Source: JAYRWD01 sp041918255 (lineage in GTDB: Bacteria > Patescibacteriota > Dojkabacteria > B142 > WJKM01). From it: a stretch of DNA of 64,000 nt. Positions within the stretch are counted from its first letter, which is position 1. Each line of letters starts with the position of its first letter. Positions 1-9,060 of the stretch are shown here, one piece after another. The position numbers and the translations under genes were made by a program. The notes below the pieces were generated by a model. It was given only the letters and a program-made list of their open reading frames with translations. It did no database searches and was not told the origin of the DNA. The stretch covers positions 1 through 64,000 of the forward strand of contig JAYRWD010000004.1 of NCBI GenBank assembly GCA_041918255.1, given 5' to 3'.

Positions 1-1735
1 GGTCATAATGTATCCAAGTAGAAGTATCCCGAATATAGTTCCAATACTGGCCGTCTGAAGTGGTTATGCTTTCGAGATAATTACTGTATATGGTCTGGGT
101 GTCGAATGTGCAATTGGCTGGATCTGTCATTCCCGCGCAGGGTTCGTCGCATTGCGAGGTAACGGGAGCGGCGGTATGGTCGGGGTCGTAATATTCGAAC
201 CATAGAGTAACTGGATTATCAGTTAATAGGTTGGTATGTTGCTCGTTATTCTGTCCTATCCAGCACTGCTCGCCACCGAAGTCGTTCAAACCTGGAGTGG
301 AAGGAATCATACAGGTTTCGGGGGGCACCGGATTAAAACCAGTTGAGCACGATGCTATTTCACCCGTATACCAGTCATCCGGCATTGTATCTGCTAGATT
401 TGTTGGTACGGGAGCGCCTTGTCCTTCATTCAATACATTGTCATAGTCTATGCCCATTCGGACAAAGACCGGATAACGCTTGGTGGTAAATTCCCAGACG
501 GGAGATGCAAGGGTATTGGCATTTCCCGCATTTAAAAAATTCGCCTTAACCTGCCAGCAGTAGGTGGTGTTATAGCTTAAGTCGTTAGGGTTAAGTGGAA
601 AGTACGGTGTGTTACTTTGAAAAAATTGTGGATCGTCATCTAAGGCCGCAACACAGCTAGTTGAGTCAGCCTTAGCCTTAAAAAGTATGGTGTAATTGCT
701 TTGATCTACAAGACAAAGATAATGAATAGGCGAAGTTTGTTGCAATTGCCATTCAAGGGTTAGAGGTACGGTTGCATTCACAGCGGTAGCATTATTGGCG
801 GGTGTTATGAGTTGAATATCTCCACAGGATGGCGGCGCTCCGCAAGTCAAAGGGAATTCCACTGATCTTCCTGCCCCCCCAGGACAGTAATCTGTGCTCG
901 CAATATCTTGAATAGAGAATGAATAATCTGTACCAACAAGGTCCAATCCTCCCCACCGAGATGTCGCATGATCATCCAAAGTGTAATGCCCATTTTCATA
1001 TATAGAGTCTGTAATTCTGTCGTCGCAATAACCGGTAGGATTATTATTTCCGGAATTACATGATCTTCCTTCGCTTTCGTCTACGCACATCCAACCAACA
1101 TTGGCTCCAATAGGTGGGTTGTAATCAGGGTTAAAACATTGATTTGTATTGGTGGGAAGATGGTTCAGACGTATTAGGTAATCACGATTGGTTGCTCCTG
1201 TAGAGCTATCCCAAGTGATCACGGCATCGCTATTGTCACAAGATGCGATTATATTAGTCGGGCATTCGGGATTTGGCACACCTCCGCCCCCGCCACCGCC
1301 CCCGCCACAGGCGTCGCATGTTTGTTGAGAGCAAGTTCCAGCTGGTACTGTATATGCTTCACACCAAGGGACACAATGGTAACATGGTTCTTGACCCGGA
1401 GGCGGAACGGGGACGGGAGTAGGAGTTGGTACTGGCGGTGGTTCCCAGATACAGCCACCAGTCGAGCATTCTGGATAGATACAACTAGCTAAGAGGCTAT
1501 CTTCCTTTGAAGTGCATGTATCATGACTATTTTCCCCCTCACACGATCCTCCCCCTGCAACTTTTATATCATAATTACAGCGGTAGTGAGTTGCGTCTAT
1601 GTCTTCTCTTTGATAACATTTGATTTGTCCGTCACATGCTGCTAAAGGGATAGCCCTAGTTGAAACAAAAATGAGATATATTAATAAAAAACAACGTATG
1701 AAACGGATTATTTTTTTTATTCTGGACAGCTTCAT
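1..1735 (-). CDS. Cys-rich exported protein with Pro/Thr and Gly linkers (partial, C-terminus off the left edge)
   Basis: The frame is open from an ATG at 1733-1735 to position 1, so at least 578 residues, and the C-terminus is outside the window. Residues about 8-30 form a basic-then-hydrophobic signal peptide. The next 130 residues are rich in Cys. They are followed by a PTPTPVPVPPP linker, a second Cys cluster and a run of Gly. The rest reads like Ig/Fn3-type beta-sandwich modules (for example TYCWQVKANF and SPVWEFTTKR, typical of Fn3 strands). It is probably a cell-surface or secreted protein; the many Cys suggest disulfides. I do not recognise a named family. The family is uncertain, but the reading frame is clear. 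Confidence 0.7.
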   Translation of the reverse strand, partial: MKLSRIKKIIRFIRCFLLIYLIFVSTRAIPLAACDGQIKCYQREDIDATHYRCNYDIKVAGGGSCEGENSHDTCTSKEDSLLASCIYPECSTGGCIWEPPPVPTPTPVPVPPPGQEPCYHCVPWCEAYTVPAGTCSQQTCDACGGGGGGGGGVPNPECPTNIIASCDNSDAVITWDSSTGATNRDYLIRLNHLPTNTNQCFNPDYNPPIGANVGWMCVDESEGRSCNSGNNNPTGYCDDRITDSIYENGHYTLDDHATSRWGGLDLVGTDYSFSIQDIASTDYCPGGAGRSVEFPLTCGAPPSCGDIQLITPANNATAVNATVPLTLEWQLQQTSPIHYLCLVDQSNYTILFKAKADSTSCVAALDDDPQFFQSNTPYFPLNPNDLSYNTTYCWQVKANFLNAGNANTLASPVWEFTTKRYPVFVRMGIDYDNVLNEGQGAPVPTNLADTMPDDWYTGEIASCSTGFNPVPPETCMIPSTPGLNDFGGEQCWIGQNNEQHTNLLTDNPVTLWFEYYDPDHTAAPVTSQCDEPCAGMTDPANCTFDTQTIYSNYLESITTSDGQYWNYIRDTSTWIHYD

Positions 1736-1861
1736 AGATAAGCATCTGAATATAATTATAATTCAGTTTAACAAATATGAAAATTAATATCATCAAGGGG
1801 ATAAAATATTTAGTTATTTATGGGGTAGAGTGCTTGAAATGTATTAATCCGTATGTGCTTT

Positions 1862-2947
1862 CTATTCGATTAATGCCGCAAGTTTGAACTCCCTGTTGTT
1901 GCGATTCCTGAAATCTGGGTAATTGAGCCCAGCATTTGTATACCTAGTAAGTAATGTGTTGCTACTAGCCTCTATCATTAGGTTTGCAGCAGGTGATGAA
2001 CCTGTCTGATTCTCGTATTGCATTATGCCTTTGGGTGCTTGAAGCAAGAATGCAAGTAATGGCAATGTTTTGTTTAGCTTATCCAACCACGATCGTTTCT
2101 CCTGGCTGGATGCACTTTCTGCGGGACATCCAAAAATTGGTGGGTAGTAAGTAGGATCAGTTCCTCCCCCGTCCCTCTGTGTACCCCAGCAGACGTAAAG
2201 AGTGTTTGCCGCCCCCATCCATAGATGAACAACGTGGAAAGAAGAATGTATTGGTACAGTTGCCATCGGAGTTTCCTTTGGCTTCATAGAAGCTACTAAC
2301 TGCTTGGTCGCTCCAGCATTCCTTGCAACCATAAAGGAAATTCTCCCGGGGCGAGGGCCCAAGGACATTGTAGTCACTTTTGCTCCTTGACTAATTGTGT
2401 TTGGTACTAAGAGTCCACCTTGAGCATCAAAATTAAAATAATGCCTTAAATAATCAAATGGATCACCAGCAAAGATTGAAGCGTTTTGAGCGACAGGGCT
2501 TATGGGCATACAACTTGCGCAATTCCAGCCTACAGTTTCATTTGGCAGTACACGTGTTAGGGGGGCGTTCTTATATGCGAAAGCTAATGGGCGTCCATAA
2601 CGGTCATATATTGTTGTGTTTTCGTGAACATAGTCTATGTGATTTGGTATTGGTTGTCCAATACCTGTCAGTAAGGCTGTAGTAGGTGAATCTAGAATCC
2701 CGTTTATTAATATTTGCACTCGAGATGTAGGTGTGTGACCAACCAAAACAGTTTCTCTGTTTCCGAGTTGATAAGGACCTGGTGCGGATTCTGGTCCTCC
2801 AAGTGTTCCTCCTTCTCCTGTGAATAGACTGGGAAAATTAGTAAGTAGTAATCCAGCAGCAGCAGTTGCTGTTGCTCCTGAAAGGAATTGACGCCTAGAA
2901 AGTACATCGTTTGCAGAGGGTAGTAATATATTACCTGTAGCTGTCAT
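1862..2947 (-). CDS. Exported protein with Tat-like signal, unknown function
   Basis: 361 residues. The N-terminus has a twin-arginine motif, SRRQFLSG (about residues 17-24), followed by an Ala/Leu-rich hydrophobic stretch ending near residue 40, which fits a Tat signal peptide. The mature part has a WNCASCMP motif near residue 143 and further isolated Cys residues, but no domain I recognise. It may be a folded or cofactor-bearing exported protein; that is inference from the signal type only. The gene lies 126 bp upstream of the partial Cys-rich exported protein on the same strand, so the two may be co-expressed. It is divergent from pilM across a 287-bp gap in which I see no further gene. 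Confidence 0.7.
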   Translation of the reverse strand: MTATGNILLPSANDVLSRRQFLSGATATAAAGLLLTNFPSLFTGEGGTLGGPESAPGPYQLGNRETVLVGHTPTSRVQILINGILDSPTTALLTGIGQPIPNHIDYVHENTTIYDRYGRPLAFAYKNAPLTRVLPNETVGWNCASCMPISPVAQNASIFAGDPFDYLRHYFNFDAQGGLLVPNTISQGAKVTTMSLGPRPGRISFMVARNAGATKQLVASMKPKETPMATVPIHSSFHVVHLWMGAANTLYVCWGTQRDGGGTDPTYYPPIFGCPAESASSQEKRSWLDKLNKTLPLLAFLLQAPKGIMQYENQTGSSPAANLMIEASSNTLLTRYTNAGLNYPDFRNRNNREFKLAALIE

Positions 2948-3234
2948 TACGGTTTGTTTAACTGACTATGGGATATTATATAATACCCTACCTTATATAT
3001 GCAAGTGTTTTTTTAAAATATTTTATCTGGTATGGAATCATAGTTTTTTGTGGCACCCTTGGATATCTTGCTAGACTGTATCTCCAGGCAGGAACTCGAG
3101 GCCGGCTTAGCTCAGTGTGACAACCTAAAATTCCCTATTTCCATCCAATACATTTTAAGCAAGTTATTGGAAAATTTGCATTTATTCTCAAAATCCTTCA
3201 AAATAATATCATATATTGACCTTAACTGCCCGAA

Positions 3235-4296
3235 ATGAGCGATCTAGATTTTGCCGCTATCGATATCGGTCGAAGCACCATCAAACTCACACAAATACAG
3301 CGTGATACCAATAGCGCGGTTCTCATCGCGCTCGGAAGCATAGACTTCCCCAGAACCATAGAATCAGCCATACCCACACCAGATAAACAAGAAAATATGC
3401 AACTTGTCGCTTCCACCATTAGATCACTAGTCGAAGCCTCAGGACTAAAAACTCGCCGCATAGTAGCCTCCATACCCGAAAGCGTAGTATTCTCAAAATT
3501 ACTTTCAGGATTACCCTACCCCGATGCAGCGAAATTAGAAGAAACAATATACTGGGAAGCCAAACAATTCATACCCATCCCAATCGAGCAGGCACAAACC
3601 GATTGGATCGAAATCAAATCATACACCAACAAAGAAGGAAAACAATTCGCGGAAGTAATGTTCGTAGCTGCCCCGCGAGAATTAGTACAAACATACATAC
3701 AACTCTATGAAATGGCAGAGCTAGAGCTCATAGCGCTTGAAGTAGAATCAGTCGCGATGACACGAGCCATAAATTATAACGTCGACGATTTGACAGGAGA
3801 ACATATGATAGTAGAAATAGGACAAGATGAAACAGACGTTTGCGTCTTACACGAAGGCAAGATGGTATTTTCACAAAGCATAGCTACCGGATCGCTTGCC
3901 TTTACCAAAGCCATTGCCACCGATTTCGGTTTAAAGATGAATCAGGCCGAAGTATATAAAGAAAAATATGGAATGCGCACCGATCTGGAAGATAAAGGCA
4001 AAATTATGTCGTCAATCAGACCAATACTCGATATACTCCTAAATGAGATCAATAAAATACAGGGCTTTGTCCAGTCTCGGTTAAATTTCGGGCGATGCAA
4101 AACAGCACATTTTTGCGGAAATGGAGCAATGATGCCGGCACTTCTACCTTATGCTACTCAAGCGCTCGCGCTACCTTGCTTATTTCTCAATCCATTCGAA
4201 AAAGTTCGACAAGAGGGAGTATTCGCAAATGTAAGCCAGGAGATATTTACTCCAGGCTACGCCGTCGCTGCCGGCTTAGCTTTGAAAGACGAATAA
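3235..4296 (+). CDS. pilM: Type IV pilus assembly ATPase-like protein PilM
   Basis: 353 residues, the usual PilM length. PilM is a cytoplasmic actin-fold (FtsA-like) protein that binds the N-terminus of PilN and links the inner-membrane alignment complex to the pilus motor. The sequence shows the phosphate-1 loop DIGRSTIKLTQ near residue 9, a second nucleotide-binding segment MIVEIGQDETDVCVL near residue 190, and the adenosine-loop-like FCGNGAMMP near residue 290. It is the first gene of a tight pilM-pilN-pilO run on the plus strand. Two prepilin genes near 53-54 kb are probable clients of the same system. Confidence 0.9.
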   Translation: MSDLDFAAIDIGRSTIKLTQIQRDTNSAVLIALGSIDFPRTIESAIPTPDKQENMQLVASTIRSLVEASGLKTRRIVASIPESVVFSKLLSGLPYPDAAKLEETIYWEAKQFIPIPIEQAQTDWIEIKSYTNKEGKQFAEVMFVAAPRELVQTYIQLYEMAELELIALEVESVAMTRAINYNVDDLTGEHMIVEIGQDETDVCVLHEGKMVFSQSIATGSLAFTKAIATDFGLKMNQAEVYKEKYGMRTDLEDKGKIMSSIRPILDILLNEINKIQGFVQSRLNFGRCKTAHFCGNGAMMPALLPYATQALALPCLFLNPFEKVRQEGVFANVSQEIFTPGYAVAAGLALKDE

Positions 4297-4312
4297 ATTA
4301 AATCAACGCACA

Positions 4313-4876
4313 ATGGCAAAAACAGGAATCAATTTGCTCCCCCGCTCTCTTTTCGAGTTGCGCCGCCAAAGACAAATCAAAATAGACAAAACAGCCATAT
4401 ACACGGCTTTCCTGCCACTGGTATCAGTCCTGATCTGGTTCGCGTTTTCATTAATGAACGGATTCGTAAATAGAGAAATTACCAAAGTCAAAACCGAAAC
4501 AATCTCAATCGATAGCCAGATATCCTCTTATCAAGGATTCAAAGATAAACGGGCGTTATTAGTACTCAAAACCCAGAAATTAGAAAAAGTAATCAGCGAT
4601 GATATAAATCCCGAGAAATATTTTGACGTAGTACAAGAAATAATCACGTCCTCAGGATTAGATATCACCATCCAAACTTACGGCAGAGAAAATGAGGGGT
4701 CTTTTTATATCGAGGGGTCCTCCGGTTCGGTAGATTCGATCTTGCGCCTCACACGCCTATTTCGTGAGAGTGGAAAATTTCAACATGATTTACGACTTGA
4801 TTCAATCAGCACCAACACAGATGAAATCGATCTCGCAGAAACATATAACTTCAACCTAATCTTTAAATTAGTATAA
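4313..4876 (+). CDS. pilN: Type IV pilus assembly protein PilN
   Basis: 187 residues. It opens with the hallmark PilN motif INLLPRSL (residues 6-13), the segment that docks into PilM. One transmembrane helix follows (about residues 28-50), then a coiled-coil stretch and a small periplasmic/extracytoplasmic ferredoxin-like domain. It starts 16 bp after pilM and ends 1 bp before pilO, so the three are almost certainly co-translated. Length and topology match the family. Confidence 0.85.
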   Translation: MAKTGINLLPRSLFELRRQRQIKIDKTAIYTAFLPLVSVLIWFAFSLMNGFVNREITKVKTETISIDSQISSYQGFKDKRALLVLKTQKLEKVISDDINPEKYFDVVQEIITSSGLDITIQTYGRENEGSFYIEGSSGSVDSILRLTRLFRESGKFQHDLRLDSISTNTDEIDLAETYNFNLIFKLV

Positions 4877-4877
4877 A

Positions 4878-5654
4878 TTGGCAGACAATATTTCACAAAA
4901 ACGGCAAGCTCAACCAGAATTCGGCACAATTTCGGAAAAGATATATCTGAGCCGCCAACCTAAGAGCGTAACAAAAAGCTTTAGACTATATCTAGTTCCG
5001 ATTCTTTCGGTCGGTTTGTTTATCCTGTTGCTTCTCAAACCAACACTACCATCTATGCATTCGTATTTTTCACTTTTAGATGAACTGAAGACCGCTCGCG
5101 TTGAGTTAAAACTTAGAGAGGAAAATTTAGCGTACATACAAGGGTTACAAGTCCAAGAAAGTGGCGTGCAAGCTGACTTACTCAATGAAATCGAAAAAAT
5201 TATACCTACCGCCAAAACAGAGGTGATTGAATTTGAACGAAAGGTGAGCGGATACGCGGAAATATACAATATTGAAATCGAAGAGGTTACAGTAGGAGAA
5301 AAAATATTACTAGAAAATAAAGGCGTTCCGAAACCAGGTGAGGAAGAAGCGGAAACTACATTTGAATTGCCTTTAGTACAGATTCCACTTACATTTTCAC
5401 TAAAAGGCGGACTTGATAATATCAAATCAATGTTAGCTGAGTTATATCAAGGAGAAGATTTCATCGTAATTTCCGAGATGAGGTTAGACATAGAGGATAA
5501 TATCGCCGAGGCTACCTTGGTTTTATCCAAGTATCAGTTTTTAAATTTCAAATCCCCTTCGGAAGAGCGTGCTGCCCTAGATTCAATAGATGTAAAAACA
5601 CCCATCAATCAAAACGTATTGGATTTTGTCAAACGCAAGAGCGAGACAATTTAG
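4878..5654 (+). CDS. pilO: Type IV pilus assembly protein PilO-like
   Basis: 258 residues, beginning at TTG 1 bp after the pilN stop; translational coupling to pilN makes this start plausible. It has the PilO layout: a short cytoplasmic tail, one transmembrane helix (about residues 36-56), a coiled coil (about 60-100) and a C-terminal alpha/beta domain. PilO pairs with PilN in the inner-membrane alignment complex. Sequence similarity in this family is low, so the assignment rests mostly on topology and position after pilM and pilN. Confidence 0.75.
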   Translation: MADNISQKRQAQPEFGTISEKIYLSRQPKSVTKSFRLYLVPILSVGLFILLLLKPTLPSMHSYFSLLDELKTARVELKLREENLAYIQGLQVQESGVQADLLNEIEKIIPTAKTEVIEFERKVSGYAEIYNIEIEEVTVGEKILLENKGVPKPGEEEAETTFELPLVQIPLTFSLKGGLDNIKSMLAELYQGEDFIVISEMRLDIEDNIAEATLVLSKYQFLNFKSPSEERAALDSIDVKTPINQNVLDFVKRKSETI

Positions 5655-5672
5655 GAGTAGATCTCAGATTTT

Positions 5673-5903
5673 TCAATCCGGAATTGTAATTCGAACCCGA
5701 GCTTGATGGTCGGGAGAAGCAAGAGCGACAATATTCTGTAAAGCTTTAATTACCCTACCCCCTTTTCCGATTACGAACGGCTTGAATTTGTCATCAATAG
5801 TGATGACAAATTCAACACCAATAGGAGTTTCCTGTTGCTCGATTTCAAAAACAGCATCTTTATCTAAAATTTTGGTCAGAAGATATTCTAAAGTCTCTTT
5901 CAT
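5673..5903 (-). CDS. khpA: KH-domain RNA-binding protein KhpA
   Basis: 76 residues, made almost entirely of one KH domain, with the RNA-binding GxxG loop GKGG at residues 46-49 in the context VIGKGGRVIKALQNIV. This is the KhpA/YlqC family, small RNA chaperones usually encoded next to rpsP. It is so here, 23 bp downstream of rpsP on the same strand. It converges with pilO across 18 bp, and I see no terminator between them. Confidence 0.9.
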   Translation of the reverse strand: MKETLEYLLTKILDKDAVFEIEQQETPIGVEFVITIDDKFKPFVIGKGGRVIKALQNIVALASPDHQARVRITIPD

Positions 5904-5926
5904 TTTATTACTATACCGACAATAAA

Positions 5927-6316
5927 TTATTCTTTTGGTTCAGATGCTTCAGATTTTTGCTCTTCCGATGCTTTTGCTTGCTCATCAGATTTCTTTTTAG
6001 CTTTTTCTGCTTTTGCAGTTTGGCGTTCGAGTTTTTTCTTTTTCGCAGGTTTGGCATATTTAGATTTCACCCCGGTTTTCTTCTCCATAACCCCAAATCT
6101 TATCAGTAGGTTTCTCGCTGTCAGAGTAGGTTGCGCCCCTACACTTAACCAATATTTAATACGTTCAGCCTTAAATTCACCTTTTTTTGTCATTGGGGAA
6201 TAATTTCCAAGTTCTTCAAGAGATTCACCCTCTCGTTTTGTGCGATTCTGGATAGCAACCAGACGATATTGTGGGATTCCTTTTTTCCCAAAACGTTTTA
6301 ATCGTAACTTTACCAC
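5927..6316 (-). CDS. rpsP: 30S ribosomal protein S16
   Basis: 129 residues. The N-terminal 80 are typical S16 (VKLRLKRFGKKGIPQYRLV, then YSPMTKKGEFKAERIKYWL and GAQPTLTARNLL). The last 45 are a Lys/Ala/Glu/Ser-rich low-complexity tail, longer than in model bacteria and probably disordered. An extended -10 promoter lies about 40-46 bp upstream. It is followed closely by khpA. Confidence 0.95.
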   Translation of the reverse strand: MVKLRLKRFGKKGIPQYRLVAIQNRTKREGESLEELGNYSPMTKKGEFKAERIKYWLSVGAQPTLTARNLLIRFGVMEKKTGVKSKYAKPAKKKKLERQTAKAEKAKKKSDEQAKASEEQKSEASEPKE

Positions 6317-6356
6317 AGAAAATGTTTAAAAAATAACTATAAAATTAGTCTTGAGG

Positions 6357-6366
6357 ATTATAACAT
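6357..6366 (-). promoter_or_regulatory. Probable rpsP-khpA promoter (extended -10)
   Basis: Reading the minus strand, TATAAT (6357-6362) is preceded by TG with one base between, a perfect extended -10 element. No convincing -35 is seen. It sits about 40 bp before the rpsP start, inside the 144-bp rnc-rpsP gap that holds no other gene. Confidence 0.5.
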
Positions 6367-6460
6367 GTAATTGGTTCATCTGGTGAGTAACATGAATTTA
6401 CCCAAACTACAAAACAAATTTTGAAACTTCGTACAAGTACTTTTGATAATTTAAGGTCTT

Positions 6461-7192
6461 TTACTTATTGCCCAGTCCGTGTTTGATCAAAAACGTGTCC
6501 CAATTTTTCAGACTATTTTCGGCGGCTTCTTGTTCGGCAATTTGTTTACTCTTGCCAGTTCCCTCGCCGAAAATCTTACCATGAATCACGACTGCCATAG
6601 TGAAATCCCTGTCATGATCTGGCCCTTCAGCTTTCACTAAAACATAAGAAGGTGTGAAATTTAGTTGTTCTTGAGCAATTTCTTGCAATTTTGATTTGCT
6701 ATCTATATCAAGCCTAAGCGCGACTATATTGTGAATCTTTGGCATCAGAGTCTTCTGCACAAAAAGTTTCGCCACCTCAATACCTTGGTCAAGGTAGATA
6801 GCACCAAGCAATGCTTCGAATGTGTTCGCAAGAATGAAGGGTTTTGACCTGCCCCCGGTAATCTCCTCCCCTTTACTCAGAAGCAAATATTTCCCAATTT
6901 GAAGTGTCTCGGCTGTTTCAGCAAGGCTTTCGGTACGCACAAGAGCGGCTCTGTAGCTTGTAAGATTTCCTTCGGTTTCGTGTGGGTAATTTTCAAACAA
7001 ATATTGGGTTGTAATTAGTTCTAATACAGCGTCACCCAGAAATTCCAACCGTTCATTATTCTCAAGATCATCCTCGTGAGTTTCGTTGAGAAAAGAACGA
7101 TGAGTGAGAGCTGTTTTGAGAATTGCAATATTAGAAAATTTTACTTCGATGAGTTTTTCAAATTCTTCCAAATTTATTTGAGTCACTGTCAT
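6461..7192 (-). CDS. rnc: Ribonuclease III
   Basis: 243 residues. It cuts double-stranded RNA, including rRNA precursors. The family signature ERLEFLGDAVLE is at about residues 47-58, carrying the catalytic acidic residues. A second acidic cluster follows in NTFEALLGAIYLD (about 128-140). A C-terminal double-stranded-RNA-binding domain covers about residues 165-240. The start codon overlaps the nusB stop as ATGA, so the two are translationally coupled. This overlap also shows that TGA is a stop in this genome. Confidence 0.95.
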   Translation of the reverse strand: MTVTQINLEEFEKLIEVKFSNIAILKTALTHRSFLNETHEDDLENNERLEFLGDAVLELITTQYLFENYPHETEGNLTSYRAALVRTESLAETAETLQIGKYLLLSKGEEITGGRSKPFILANTFEALLGAIYLDQGIEVAKLFVQKTLMPKIHNIVALRLDIDSKSKLQEIAQEQLNFTPSYVLVKAEGPDHDRDFTMAVVIHGKIFGEGTGKSKQIAEQEAAENSLKNWDTFLIKHGLGNK

Positions 7193-7635
7193 GATTTTGA
7201 TAATAACTGTTGATTTTTTTCGATTAATGTACCTAAAACACCGCTTACGAATAATCGACTAGTATTGGTGCCAAAGTTTTTTGCAAGCTCGATGGCTTCA
7301 TCAATTGCAACTTTTTCTGGCGTGATTTTTCCTATAAAACCTTCGAAAATGGCAATGCGTAGTATCTCTACTTCAAGCTTCGACATTTGAGAAATTGGTC
7401 TTTCCGGAGCCAGTTTCCCTATGACAGCGTCAATGGCCTCACGATTTGTCCGAACACCGTTGATTATAGATTCGGCAAGAGAGCTATCATATTCGTTAAT
7501 ACCATCGATTTCCAGCAGTTCGGCACTATCATATTCACCAACTGGATCGGAAGCATTGTCGGGAAAATGAATACAAAAGAGCTTTTGCAAGGCAAACCAG
7601 CGCGCGTAGTGTCTGCGATCATTGGGCGCTTTCAC
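7189..7635 (-). CDS. nusB: Transcription antitermination factor NusB
   Basis: 148 residues, starting at GTG. NusB forms the BoxA-binding heterodimer with NusE/S10 that supports rRNA antitermination. The N-terminus RRHYARWFALQKLF and the C-terminal half (LEVEILRIAIFEG, then KVAIDEAIELAKNFGT) are family-typical. The gene overlaps rnc by 4 bp. A TATA-like box lies roughly 10-20 bp before the start on the minus strand. Confidence 0.9.
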   Translation of the reverse strand: MKAPNDRRHYARWFALQKLFCIHFPDNASDPVGEYDSAELLEIDGINEYDSSLAESIINGVRTNREAIDAVIGKLAPERPISQMSKLEVEILRIAIFEGFIGKITPEKVAIDEAIELAKNFGTNTSRLFVSGVLGTLIEKNQQLLSKS

Positions 7636-7740
7636 GAGCAGAATTATGAAAGAACTAAATTAATGCTGGTTTTTTAATTAAGAGGATTTCTTAGCAGAAA
7701 CTAAACAATAAAGACAAGTTGGGTAGTCGAAAATTTCCAA

Positions 7741-7914
7741 TTAGTCTTTATTGATTACTTGCTTCCCCTTATATTTACCAGTATATGGAGATACCTTATG
7801 CGGACTCATCCATCTTCCAGTATCTGGACATTTCGACATAGCTGGCCATTCAAGATGTTTGTTGGCCCGTCTGGTGCCCTTTCTGTGTAGCTTTCTCTTT
7901 GGTTGTGCTGCCAT
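7741..7914 (-). CDS. rpmF: 50S ribosomal protein L32
   Basis: 57 residues. It begins MAAQPKRKLHRKGTRRANKH and ends with the L32-type PHKVSPYTGKYKGKQV segment. In zinc-containing L32 four Cys bind zinc; here only one remains (in SKCPDTGRW) and the others are replaced by Ser, Tyr or Thr, so this is the zinc-free form. It sits between rsmD and nusB, all on the minus strand. Confidence 0.9.
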   Translation of the reverse strand: MAAQPKRKLHRKGTRRANKHLEWPAMSKCPDTGRWMSPHKVSPYTGKYKGKQVINKD

Positions 7915-7957
7915 TTAGATATTTCTAATCAATATAATTTTTAGATTGTATATTTTA

Positions 7958-8494
7958 TCATACTTTTTTGCGGTAAAACACTACCATACTGGCGCCATAT
8001 CTTTTGCTCAAAATTAGATCGAAATCATTTATTTGGATAGATTGGCTTCTCTTGGAAGGTAACTTCGCAATTAAAAGGCCGCCAGAATTTACTATGTGAC
8101 TTATTAGATCTAATTTGATACTTTGACTTTTATCAAAAGGGGGGTCGACGAATACTATATCATAGGCTTCTTTCGCCTTCTTGATAAATGTTTCTGCGCT
8201 CATTGTGATTACTTGAGCCGCGACACAGGGAGGATTTAATTTCTGAAGATTCACTTCAATGATTTTGCTTGCTTTAGCGTTTGATTCGACAAATACACAG
8301 CTCTTGGCGCCTCTACTTAAAGCTTCGATTCCGGTGACGCCACTACCGGCATAGAGATCAGCTATGGAACTCTCAAAAAGGTATTCGCGCAAAGTATCGA
8401 AAACGGAAATTCTGGTTCGATCGGTGAACGGGCGAGCTGAATCTGGAACTTTTAGCTGAACATTTTTGTATTGCCCGGCGGTAACTCGTATCAT
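7958..8494 (-). CDS. rsmD: 16S rRNA (guanine-966-N2)-methyltransferase RsmD
   Basis: 178 residues, normal for RsmD. It is a Rossmann-fold SAM-dependent enzyme. The sequence opens MIRVTAGQYKNVQLKVP (the family's GxxkgrkL region), has the PFTDRTRISVFDTL motif, the SAM loop DLYAGSG at residues 46-52 and the catalytic VDPPF at 116-120 (a variant of the N6/N2 methylase D/N-PP-F/Y motif). It lies upstream of rpmF and nusB in the colinear block. Confidence 0.92.
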   Translation of the reverse strand: MIRVTAGQYKNVQLKVPDSARPFTDRTRISVFDTLREYLFESSIADLYAGSGVTGIEALSRGAKSCVFVESNAKASKIIEVNLQKLNPPCVAAQVITMSAETFIKKAKEAYDIVFVDPPFDKSQSIKLDLISHIVNSGGLLIAKLPSKRSQSIQINDFDLILSKRYGASMVVFYRKKV

Positions 8495-8578
8495 TTGAGT
8501 AACAGTTAAATTTTTTAAAATTAAGATTATCCGTCCTATTATTTAGTTGGTGTGGATAAACCCTTATGCCCCTGGCAG

Positions 8579-9046
8579 TCAATTATATAGGGTCTGTCTC
8601 AACGCCTCGTACATAACAATGCCGCAGGTGGTAGCGACGTTTAGTGATTCTTTAATTCCAAACATAGGCAATTTTAGGATCTCTTTCGAAGCTTGCAATA
8701 AAGGTTCGCTGATACCTCCAATCTCATTACCAAAGACAAACGCGCATTTTTGCGGTAGTTTACTTAGGAATATATTTGAAGCTTCGGGTGTGTTTTCGAT
8801 CGCTAGCAGAGGGATATGTTGCTTTTCAAAAAAATTGATTACCTCGATCTGATTTTTGACGTATTCCCAAGAGACGTTCTCTATCGAACCAAGAGCTGTT
8901 TTGGGAATTTTGTTGTGGGGCGGATAAGGCGTGATACCAACTAACCATAGCTTTTCGATGGCAACGGCATCACACGTTCTAAAAATTGCTCCTACATTTA
9001 ACGCAGAACGTATATTGTCTAATATAACGTGAACTTTTGAAAGCAT
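8579..9046 (-). CDS. SpoU/TrmH-family RNA 2'-O-methyltransferase
   Basis: 155 residues, essentially a bare SPOUT domain. All three SpoU motifs are visible: NIRSALNVGAIFRT (residues 11-24), FGNEIGG (105-111) and ESLNVATTCGI (about 133-143), which form the trefoil-knot SAM site. It has no N-terminal substrate-binding domain, so the tRNA or rRNA target cannot be inferred. A second, longer SpoU enzyme is at 49.3-50.0 kb. Confidence 0.88.
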   Translation of the reverse strand: MLSKVHVILDNIRSALNVGAIFRTCDAVAIEKLWLVGITPYPPHNKIPKTALGSIENVSWEYVKNQIEVINFFEKQHIPLLAIENTPEASNIFLSKLPQKCAFVFGNEIGGISEPLLQASKEILKLPMFGIKESLNVATTCGIVMYEALRQTLYN

Positions 9047-9060
9047 TACGATAGAAAGTT

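Noticed and set aside
3050..3238. 62-residue plus-strand frame just before pilM
   Set aside because: No family, no ribosome-binding site, and it overlaps the pilM start; probably chance in the divergent intergenic region.
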